NCBI GenBank assembly: GCA_001805005.1
Contig: MHDO01000024.1
Span: forward strand, 1 to 8,743
From: Nitrospinae bacterium RIFCSPLOWO2_12_39_16
GTDB taxonomy: Bacteria > Nitrospinota > Nitrospinia > UBA9942
DNA length: 8,743 bases
Direction: 5' to 3'
Shown here: piece after piece, positions 1 through 4,934 of the stretch
Position numbering within the stretch: position 1 is the stretch's first letter
How the letters are laid out: each line of letters opens with the position of its first letter
Notes under the pieces: generated by a model
The model's input: only the letters and a program-made list of their open reading frames with translations
What the model was told of the DNA's origin: nothing
The model's database searches: none
Program-made: the position numbers and the translations under genes

Positions 1-91
1 GTTTCTTAACAACCTTACTATCTGTTTTTATATCAAGACGGTAAGTCTCGTTCTCGTTCTCCATTAAATATAAATATTCATTGCTTTGCAT
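1..91 (-). CDS. Probable SAM-dependent methyltransferase, 5' end only (30 codons)
   Basis: An open minus-strand frame reaches the window edge. From the ATG at 91 it reads MQSNEYLYLM, then ENENETYRLD, then IKTDSKVVKK. A purine-rich GAGAG lies about 7 nt upstream of this ATG, and a promoter-like pair lies further up (148-176). An internal ATG at 64 (MENENE...) is the alternative start and has no visible ribosome site. The pattern 'EYLYLMENE.E..RLDIKTD...V.KQ' is what I remember as the N-terminus of class I SAM methyltransferases, where the GxGxG cofactor motif follows about 15 residues later. That motif is outside the window, so the family call is memory of a leader sequence, not a domain seen here. 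The gene lies 208 bp downstream of leuD and probably has its own promoter. I am fairly sure it is a gene and less sure of the function. Confidence 0.5.
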   Translation of the reverse strand, partial: MQSNEYLYLMENENETYRLDIKTDSKVVKK

Positions 92-147
92 GTTTAAGCT
101 CTCATATTGTATAGGTCGTGTATTAACAAGAGTTCTTTATGGGCATA

Positions 148-176
148 TTTATATAATATGTACCTTTGTTGTTCAA
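148..176 (-). promoter_or_regulatory. Sigma-70-like promoter for the methyltransferase-like gene
   Basis: On the minus strand TTGAAC (176-171) is followed after exactly 17 nt by TATAAA (153-148). These match the consensus at 4/6 and 5/6 positions. The predicted transcript would start near 141, about 50 nt before the ATG at 91. The palindromic element at 177-205 abuts the -35 box. The region is AT-rich, so chance matches are possible. Confidence 0.4.
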
Positions 177-205
177 TGTCGTGCTAAACTCGTTTCAGCA
201 TCCCT
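177..205. repeat. Short palindromic element of a dispersed-repeat type
   Basis: The plus strand holds TGCTAAA (182-188), a CTCG loop, then TTT-C-AGCA (193-200), a stem with one bulged C. The whole stretch closely resembles the form 'TGTCATnCTGAACTTGTTTCAGnATC', which I remember as a scattered intergenic palindrome in many bacterial genomes and metagenome bins. That comparison is from memory. Only one copy is in the window. It lies about 100 bp downstream of the leuD stop, so a terminator role is possible, but no T-run follows on the minus strand. Confidence 0.45.
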
Positions 206-298
206 GATTTTCATCAAGGCAAATTATGATAAAAATAATGAAGTTCATATCGTGCCAATTTGTAGGTATAAAGATTTAACATTTTATAACTTATTATT

Positions 299-790
299 TT
301 ATACAACCTTCTTTTTTACATAATTCATCAATCCCCCTGCATTTATCAGTTCCTGCATAAAGGGAGGAATCGGCTTCGCCTGATATTTTTCTTTTTTAGT
401 TAAATTATTTATTACACCTGTGGAAGGATTTATCTTAATCTCATCCCCCTCTTTAATCTTCTCTGAAGCGTCTGCACTTTCAAAAATTGGAAGCCCCATA
501 TTGAAAGAATTGCGGTAAAATATCCTCGCAAAACTTTTTGCAATCACACATGAGATACCCGCAGCCTTTATTGAAATTGGTGCATGTTCCCTTGAAGAGC
601 CGCAGCCGAAGTTTTTATCAGCAACGATTATATCTCCATTCTTCATCTTCTTTATAAAATTTGGATCTGCATCCTCCATACAGTGTTTTGCTAATTCTTT
701 ATAGTCTGTAGTATTAAGATGCCTTGCAGGTATAATTGCGTCTGTATCAATATCAGCACCAAATTTCCAAGCCTTGCCTTTAAGTTTCAT
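299..790 (-). CDS. leuD: 3-isopropylmalate dehydratase small subunit
   Basis: This is the small (swivel-domain) subunit of isopropylmalate isomerase. With the iron-sulfur large subunit LeuC it converts 2-isopropylmalate to 3-isopropylmalate in leucine synthesis, in the cytoplasm. The 163-residue length fits the short LeuD class shared with archaea and many bacteria. Visible signatures are DIDTDAIIPARHL (13-25), the loop that contacts substrate, and NFGCGSSREHAP (60-71), the family hallmark. The start is an ATG with GGAGG about 7 nt upstream. A homoaconitase or citraconate-type small subunit cannot be fully excluded, because these share the fold and motifs. It is last in a codirectional series, 65 bp after the small zinc-ribbon-like gene. 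No leuC, leuA or leuB is in the window, so its partner must be encoded elsewhere or beyond the edge. Confidence 0.93.
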   Translation of the reverse strand: MKLKGKAWKFGADIDTDAIIPARHLNTTDYKELAKHCMEDADPNFIKKMKNGDIIVADKNFGCGSSREHAPISIKAAGISCVIAKSFARIFYRNSFNMGLPIFESADASEKIKEGDEIKINPSTGVINNLTKKEKYQAKPIPPFMQELINAGGLMNYVKKKVV

Positions 791-855
791 TTAAAAACCT
801 CCATTTTTATCTCTGTATTTTCTGTGGCAAATTTTTACAATTTTTTTGTATTAAA

Positions 856-1059
856 TCATTGGAAGTTAAAAATGCCTACAAATGGAATTACCTCTTTTAT
901 TTTTCTCTTTAAGGAATCACTTTCAATTCCTTCAATCTCCATCTTTTCGTAATGACCATTCCAGCAGCCCAAAGACATTACCCTGTTTCCATAACAATCA
1001 ATAATATCATTTGATAATACAGGGCCGCCACACTTTCTGCATGAGTTATAAGGTTTCAC
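856..1059 (-). CDS. Small zinc-ribbon-like protein (67 aa), function unknown
   Basis: I do not recognise a named family. The N-terminal half has C7-x2-C10-GG, then C22, C32 and H36 (CWNGH), a spacing that could bind one zinc ion as a shortened zinc ribbon. The usual second CxxC appears to be replaced by C-x3-H. The C-terminal half (about 38-60) is charged and probably helical (KMEIEGIESDSLKRKIKE). The start is GTG. It overlaps the TGA stop of the upstream 89-aa gene in a GTGA tetramer and has GAGG 6 nt upstream, so translation is probably coupled. The product is likely cytoplasmic, with no signal peptide or membrane segment. The good ribosome site and the overlap make it a real gene, but the function is unknown. 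Confidence 0.75.
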   Translation of the reverse strand: MKPYNSCRKCGGPVLSNDIIDCYGNRVMSLGCWNGHYEKMEIEGIESDSLKRKIKEVIPFVGIFNFQ

Positions 1060-1325
1060 TTTTTCCTCTTAAATATTGAAAGCACCTTTTCCTTGACAAG
1101 GTTGTATCCTTCCTTTCCCATAAAAAAGATAGCGATAGCAGTCAGCCCCCAACTGATAATATAAGAACCAAAGGCAATACTGCCCAATAATTTAATATCG
1201 TAAGGGAGAAAAAATATTAGTGGTATGCAAAAGTAAAGGGCAAAGCTCAAAATTAAAAATGACACCCCAATAATAAACTTTGTATTTTTTCTTTTGTAAT
1301 TACTCCGCTGTTTTTTTGTTTCCAT
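1056..1325 (-). CDS. Small two-helix membrane protein (89 aa), transporter-suffix-like
   Basis: The protein has a lysine/arginine-rich N-terminus (1-16), a first membrane helix at about 17-40 ending in PLIFFLP, and a short turn with a second proline (P41). A second helix at about 46-69 follows, then GKEGYNLVKEKVLSIFKRKK, a basic amphipathic tail. With both charged ends positive, both termini probably face the cytoplasm. The order LSF..Y...P..FLP...K....A......W......GKE...K resembles the small proteins that databases label 'transporter suffix domain-containing', an uncharacterised group. That match is from memory. It starts 5 bp after the stop of the 68-aa gene and overlaps the next gene by 4 bp, so it is the middle gene of a three-gene transcript. 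No enzyme motif is visible. Confidence 0.75.
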   Translation of the reverse strand: METKKQRSNYKRKNTKFIIGVSFLILSFALYFCIPLIFFLPYDIKLLGSIAFGSYIISWGLTAIAIFFMGKEGYNLVKEKVLSIFKRKK

Positions 1326-1330
1326 TCCAT

Positions 1331-1537
1331 TTAAAAATCCTTTTCTATTATTTTTCTTATAACATCATCACGGTCTTCCGCTTCGTCAGGTTGTTCATCC
1401 TTTAGTTTTTTGAGCAATGAAGAGTGTATATTGACCCTGTTATTTAAAAGTTTAATAGCCCTATTAAGTTTGGAGATGATAAGGAGTATTATAAGAGCTG
1501 ATAACACCATTGCACCAAAGACCAGTTTTATCTCCAT
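1331..1537 (-). CDS. Small single-pass membrane protein (68 aa), function unknown
   Basis: This tiny protein has one membrane helix at about residues 5-22 (VFGAMVLSALIILLIISK). A helical stretch (23-46) with regularly spaced leucine and isoleucine could form a short coiled coil. The tail is acidic (DEQPDEAEDRDD) and ends KIIEKDF. The start is the ATG at 1537. A GTG directly before it (1540) is open too, but the strong AGGAGG ends only 1 nt from the GTG and 4 nt from the ATG, favouring the ATG. The positive residues after the helix suggest the tail is cytoplasmic. It is the first gene after the promoter at 1626-1654 and leads a compact set with the 89- and 67-aa genes. I recognise no family. 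Confidence 0.75.
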   Translation of the reverse strand: MEIKLVFGAMVLSALIILLIISKLNRAIKLLNNRVNIHSSLLKKLKDEQPDEAEDRDDVIRKIIEKDF

Positions 1538-1625
1538 CACTCCTCCTTTAGTTCTTTAAAATTCTCCTTATTATTTGTTAACCTCTTCCTGATTAAAAGT
1601 TTTAAGGTTTTGTATAATATGAAAA

Positions 1626-1654
1626 ACTATATCAGAAATGCCATATTTTGTAAA
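1626..1654 (-). promoter_or_regulatory. Strong sigma-70-like promoter of the three-small-gene operon
   Basis: The minus strand reads TTTACA (1654-1649), a 17-nt spacer, then TATAGT (1631-1626). Each box matches the consensus at 5/6 positions with ideal spacing. The expected start is near 1619, giving a leader of about 80 nt before the ATG at 1537. The palindromic repeat copy at 1663-1686 lies 8 bp upstream of the -35 box. The promoter separates the small genes, and possibly leuD behind them, from mltG. Confidence 0.6.
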
Positions 1655-1662
1655 GCTGATAG

Positions 1663-1686
1663 AATTCCGCTAAAGCTGAATTTGGG
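1663..1686 (+). repeat. Dispersed hairpin element, copy A
   Basis: AATTC (1663-1667) and GAATT (1678-1682) enclose CGCTAAAGCT. The G-C pairs GC/GC can extend the stem past one C-T mismatch, leaving a TAAA loop. Positions 1663-1686 match 7912-7935 at 21 of 24 bases. A G-rich tail follows (1684-1700). The 9-mer TAAAGCTGA occurs at 1651-1659 and again at 1671-1679, exactly 20 bp apart, so the upstream copy overlaps the -35 box of the small-gene promoter. It lies about 43 nt downstream of the mltG stop, but no T-run follows on the minus strand. Confidence 0.6.
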
Positions 1687-1724
1687 AATAGGGTAGGGGG
1701 AAACTTAAATTACTGCCACTGGTT

Positions 1725-2810
1725 TCAACTTTTTGTATAGATTTTTTTGGGCTGATATATCCTCACTGCCCTGTTATGTTCTTCTATTGTTGATGAGAAG
1801 TGATGACTTCCATCATTTTTTGATACAAAATATATATATTTAGAGGCAGAAGGGTACATGGCAGCGTGAATAGAGGATTTTCCGGGGTTTGCAATTGGAC
1901 CGGGCGGTAAACCGGCATATCTGTAAGTATTATATGGTGAGTCTATTGATAAATCCTCTTTTCTGATATTCCCATCATAGATGATTTTATTTTTTTTAAG
2001 ACCTTCAAGTAAAAGTGAATAAATAATCGTTGGATCACATTGAAGCCTCATCTTCTTTTTAAACCTGTTATGAAAAACTGCTGATATTATCGGTTTTTCC
2101 TTTTCATTACCTGTCTCTTTTTCAATGAGGGATGCGAGTGTAATTATCTGATGCGGGGTTAAACTTGTCTTTTGATAGTTATTAAGTATCTCATCTGATA
2201 CAGTTTTTTTGAATGTATCAACCATCTTTTTTATGATGACACTTTCATCCATACCTTTACTTATATGATATGTATCTGGAAATATATAACCCTCTAAGTT
2301 ATTTGCCTCAATCCCCAACGATTCTATAAAATCCCTGTTAAATGCTAAGAGGACAAATTTTTCCCTCTCTGCGAGTCCTTTTTTACTAAGGAGGGATGCA
2401 ATCTCAAAAATATTGTAACCCTCCGGTATTGTTACAGGGTATTGATATACCTTCCCCTCTAAAATCAGATTGAGGATTTGTAACGGTGGCATATCAAGGC
2501 TCAATTGATATTCACCTGCCTTAAGATTTCCCTCTACAGATTTGTATTTTGCAAGCAGATTGAATGTCATTGTGTCTTTAATAAAACCATCCCTTTTTAA
2601 TATTGAAGAGACAGTCTTTAAATCAGAGCCCTTGGGTATATTTATTATTTTTGGATTGGCAATGCGGGACATAGGTGTAGTTACACTCTTTTTTATATAC
2701 ATGATGCTGACAATTGCCATAATCATGGAGAATATGCAAATTGCAAGTATCAATAGGAGTGTGGCAGAGGACTTTAGTCCTGACTTTTGTTTATTTTCAC
2801 AGTTATTCAT
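1725..2810 (-). CDS. mltG: Endolytic murein transglycosylase MltG
   Basis: MltG (YceG family) cuts nascent glycan strands at the outer face of the inner membrane and sets their length by releasing the growing chain. From the ATG at 2810 the protein has 361 residues. It has a cytoplasmic N-terminus, one membrane helix at about 16-39, a LysM-like part at about 54-120, then the catalytic domain. Visible motifs are LEGYIFPDTY (172-181), ASLIEKET (226-233) with the probable catalytic Glu230, QCDPTIIY (257-264), YRYAGLPPGPIANPG (296-310), and DGSHHFS with EHN near the end. The length is normal. A TTG at 2837 in the same frame, with AAGGG close upstream, would add 9 residues. I prefer the ATG because it gives an 8-bp ATGAATAA overlap with ruvX, typical of coupled genes. 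ruvX and mltG are neighbours in many bacteria. Confidence 0.94.
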   Translation of the reverse strand: MNNCENKQKSGLKSSATLLLILAICIFSMIMAIVSIMYIKKSVTTPMSRIANPKIINIPKGSDLKTVSSILKRDGFIKDTMTFNLLAKYKSVEGNLKAGEYQLSLDMPPLQILNLILEGKVYQYPVTIPEGYNIFEIASLLSKKGLAEREKFVLLAFNRDFIESLGIEANNLEGYIFPDTYHISKGMDESVIIKKMVDTFKKTVSDEILNNYQKTSLTPHQIITLASLIEKETGNEKEKPIISAVFHNRFKKKMRLQCDPTIIYSLLLEGLKKNKIIYDGNIRKEDLSIDSPYNTYRYAGLPPGPIANPGKSSIHAAMYPSASKYIYFVSKNDGSHHFSSTIEEHNRAVRIYQPKKIYTKS

Positions 2811-3234
2811 TGTTATCTTGTATTCTTTTTCTATCAAGATACCCTTGCAATATCAGCTGGGCTGATAATATATCTGCCACCTCTCTTCTCTTGCTCCTCC
2901 TTACATTCGCATTTATCAGCATCTTGCTTACTTCAGAGGTTGTAAGCCTTTCATCCCAGAAGATAAAAGGTACATTTATTTTAGATTTTAAGATATTTGT
3001 AAAATCAATTACCTTTTGCGCCTGAACCCCTATAGTCCCATCAAGCATCTTTGGAAGTCCGATAATTACAGTATTTATTTCACTTGATTCTATTATATCT
3101 TTAATGCCTTCAATATCCTTCTCTAAATATTTTCTCTTAAATGTTTGAAGCCCCTGAGCGGTAATCTCCAATTCATCACTTATTGCCACCCCTATCCTTA
3201 CATCACCTATGTCAAGTCCAAGTATTCTGCCCAT
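2803..3234 (-). CDS. ruvX: RuvX/YqgF family RNase H-fold nuclease
   Basis: This 143-residue protein belongs to the YqgF/RuvX family, called a putative Holliday junction resolvase and, in E. coli, implicated in processing the 5' end of pre-16S rRNA. It acts in the cytoplasm. The RNase H-like fold is shown by GLDIGDVRIGVA with metal ligand D8 (6-17), GLPKMLDGTIGVQA (59-72), DERLTTSEV (94-102), and REVADILSAQLILQGYLD (117-134), where D121 is the expected last acidic ligand. All acidic positions of the active site appear present. The ATG start precedes the family N-terminus, with only a weak AAGA ribosome site. It sits 58 bp after panE and overlaps mltG by 8 bp. Confidence 0.93.
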   Translation of the reverse strand: MGRILGLDIGDVRIGVAISDELEITAQGLQTFKRKYLEKDIEGIKDIIESSEINTVIIGLPKMLDGTIGVQAQKVIDFTNILKSKINVPFIFWDERLTTSEVSKMLINANVRRSKRREVADILSAQLILQGYLDRKRIQDNNE

Positions 3235-3292
3235 GAAATTAGTATCTTTTAGAAATGATTATTGATGGTTAAAAAGAGGTTCTATAAAATAG

Positions 3293-4210
3293 TTATGAAC
3301 TGCTGAGCCGCTTATTAATAACTTTAATAGCTCCGTAGAGTGTTTCATTAACAGGGATGGAGACATTCATTTTATGTCCTAATCTGACAATAGCACCGTT
3401 TAGAGAATCAATCTCCATTATTTTGCCATTTTCTCTGTCCTGTAGCATGGAGGTCTTTATTGCTCCAGCCTTTAATGTCTTAGAGATAGTCTTTTCTACA
3501 AGGTCATCCGATAGTTTTATTCCCTTTTCATTTGCGACTTCCACTGTTTCTTTCATGGCCATCTCTGCTATCTTCCTTGATTCAGGAATGGAGAGGACAT
3601 CAGAGACCAATGATCCTGTCAGTGCTGTTATTGCATTAAACCCCGTATTCCAGACCATCTTTGCCCATATATCTTTCTGAATGTTCTCTGATAATTTAAT
3701 GGGTATTTTGACCCTTTCAAATGCATTCAGAATTTCTTCACATCTCTTACTCTTGGTGCCGTTCAATTCGCCAATTGTAATCATTCCTGATGCAGTATGC
3801 AATATTAAGCCTGGCTCTAAAATCTGAGAGCCTATGAATGCAACACTGCCGATAACCTTATCTGCTCCAAAGAAATTGCCTATTATCTCCTCACTGTCCA
3901 CCCCGTTCAGAAGTGACATTATGGTGGTATTGTTTTTGACAGAATTGTTTATTGTATTGCAGGCATCATGCAGGCCATAAGATTTTACGGCAAAGATTAT
4001 GAGGTCATATTTTTCAGTATCAACTGGTCTTTCAATTGCCTTTACTTTTATATTGAAGTCTCCATTTATACTTTTTACAGAAAGACCTTTTTCCTGAATT
4101 GTTTTAAGGTGTTTACCCTTGGCAATAAAGGTTACATCTTCTCCACCCTTTGCCAGCAGCCCGCCAAAATAACCGCCAACCGCCCCCGCACCTACAATTA
4201 GTATTTTCAC
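3293..4210 (-). CDS. panE: 2-dehydropantoate 2-reductase (ketopantoate reductase)
   Basis: PanE reduces 2-dehydropantoate to pantoate with NADPH in pantothenate and coenzyme A synthesis. The N-terminal Rossmann fold starts at residue 2, with GAGAVGGYFG (7-16) as the dinucleotide motif. FAVKSYG (73-79) and LLNGVDSEE (100-108) are typical of the family. The helical C-terminal domain has DIWAKMVWNTGFNAITALTG (180-199) with the probable catalytic K184 and N188, and the substrate-binding E266 in KIMEIDSLNG. The 305-residue length is normal. The GTG start overlaps the TGA stop of the PfpI gene as GTGA, so the two are probably translated together. Members of this fold also act on other 2-keto acids, so exact substrate specificity is inferred. 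No panB, panC or panD is in the window. Confidence 0.9.
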   Translation of the reverse strand: MKILIVGAGAVGGYFGGLLAKGGEDVTFIAKGKHLKTIQEKGLSVKSINGDFNIKVKAIERPVDTEKYDLIIFAVKSYGLHDACNTINNSVKNNTTIMSLLNGVDSEEIIGNFFGADKVIGSVAFIGSQILEPGLILHTASGMITIGELNGTKSKRCEEILNAFERVKIPIKLSENIQKDIWAKMVWNTGFNAITALTGSLVSDVLSIPESRKIAEMAMKETVEVANEKGIKLSDDLVEKTISKTLKAGAIKTSMLQDRENGKIMEIDSLNGAIVRLGHKMNVSIPVNETLYGAIKVINKRLSSS

Positions 4211-4752
4211 ATGTATCGTTTAATTATTGCTTCTGTTATTGCCTTCCCAAAATCCTTTGCAGCCTCAGGACCATTTGCGGTAATAGTTTTGCCAAAAACT
4301 ATTACATCTTTTTTTATGAATTTTGCACCGCCGTTTTGTAGTTCTTTTAGAGATTCGGGTGTCTCATATACAGTTGCCTCTCTGTTTTTCAAGACTCCTG
4401 CTTTTGCTAAAACTGCACCTGATAAACATATAGCAGCAACTATCTTGTCTGATTTATCAGCATCATGGATGAGTTTATGCAATTGACTATCATTCCATAG
4501 ATGTTCCGGTGAGCCGTTACCTCCAACTACTATAACTGCATCATAGTCGTTAGCCTTTGCATCTTTAATCAGGATGTTTGGTGTTGCTGTTGCCCCAAAC
4601 ATACCAGAACATTTACCCATCTGTTTGCATGCAATTGTTACCTTCGCCCCCTCTTTTTCAAATATCTCCTTAGGGTGATTCAGTTCCTCATCTCTGAAAT
4701 TTTTCGGTGCAATTACCATTAAAATATTTTTACCTGTTAATTTTTGTGCCAT
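4207..4752 (-). CDS. DJ-1/PfpI family protein
   Basis: This 181-residue protein of the class I glutamine amidotransferase-like DJ-1/PfpI superfamily resembles PfpI/YhbO-type proteins. These have been described as proteases, glyoxalases or deglycases, and a precise activity cannot be read from sequence. Visible features are KNILMVIAPKNFRDEEL (8-24) with the conserved acidic residue near 22-23, VIVVGGNGSPEHLW (73-86), the nucleophile elbow AAICLSGAVLAKAGVL (106-121) with C109, and ITANGPEAAKDFGKAI near the end. The histidine that often follows the cysteine (CHG) is replaced by L110, so a Cys-His pairing from that position is absent. The start is an ATG with a near-perfect AAGGAGGT 7 nt upstream. 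A 9-bp inverted repeat (4772-4800) lies just above the ribosome site. It is coupled to panE by a 4-bp overlap. Confidence 0.9.
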   Translation of the reverse strand: MAQKLTGKNILMVIAPKNFRDEELNHPKEIFEKEGAKVTIACKQMGKCSGMFGATATPNILIKDAKANDYDAVIVVGGNGSPEHLWNDSQLHKLIHDADKSDKIVAAICLSGAVLAKAGVLKNREATVYETPESLKELQNGGAKFIKKDVIVFGKTITANGPEAAKDFGKAITEAIIKRYM

Positions 4753-4771
4753 AACAATACCTCCTTAAATA

Positions 4772-4800
4772 TAAGCATAGAAATTTCAATCCTATGCTTA
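4772..4800. promoter_or_regulatory. Perfect 9-bp inverted repeat upstream of the PfpI gene (possible operator)
   Basis: TAAGCATAG (4772-4780) and CTATGCTTA (4792-4800) are perfect reverse complements separated by 11 nt. The arms lie directly upstream of the AAGGAGGT ribosome site of the DJ-1/PfpI gene. The centre-to-centre distance of the arms is 20 bp, about two helical turns, which would suit a dimeric repressor. As RNA it could form a leader hairpin. No T-run follows, so a terminator is unlikely. No promoter boxes could be assigned with confidence here. Confidence 0.45.
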
Positions 4801-4820
4801 ATTGCACAGATTTAAGAGAC

Positions 4821-4870
4821 GATTACACAGAATAAACCAATGGAATTGTCTGAATTTAATCTATGTAATC
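4821..4870. repeat. REP-like imperfect palindrome in the dnaN-pfpI gap
   Basis: The 16-nt arms at 4821-4836 and 4855-4870 pair at 14 of 16 positions around an 18-nt centre (4837-4854). The outermost parts are GATTACACAG and CTATGTAATC. The centre holds a small CAAT-GGA-ATTG hairpin. Flanks repeat the half-motif ACAGATT/AATCTGT (4807-4813 and 4867-4873). The CAGATTACACAGATT flavour is one I remember from scattered intergenic repeats in other draft genomes, but only one copy is in this window. Confidence 0.45.
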
Positions 4871-4894
4871 TGTATTTTATAATTATGGGTAATT

Positions 4895-4923
4895 AGAGAT
4901 TGTTGAGTTTGTTGACAATCTCT
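4895..4923 (-). terminator. Hairpin downstream of dnaN (possible terminator)
   Basis: AGAGATTGT (4895-4903) and ACAATCTCT (4915-4923) are perfect 9-bp arms with an 11-nt loop. The structure begins 11 nt after the dnaN stop codon, the usual place for a terminator. On the minus strand no clear run of T follows (AATTACCC), and the stem has only three G-C pairs, so intrinsic termination would be weak. The arm and spacer lengths equal those of the inverted repeat at 4772-4800, so a protein-binding site is an alternative. Confidence 0.35.
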
Positions 4924-4934
4924 TGGTTCTTTGT

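Noticed and set aside
81..323. 80-codon plus-strand open frame across the leuD-methyltransferase gap
   Set aside because: It has no ribosome site, an unbalanced composition (many Tyr, Phe, Cys), and overlaps both flanking minus-strand genes.
1684..1700. Possible G-quadruplex (GGG, GGG, GGGGG) after hairpin copy A
   Set aside because: Only three G-tracts of three or more are present. A four-tract structure would need the five-G run to supply two tracts, which is too short. Copy B keeps only a weaker G-rich tail.
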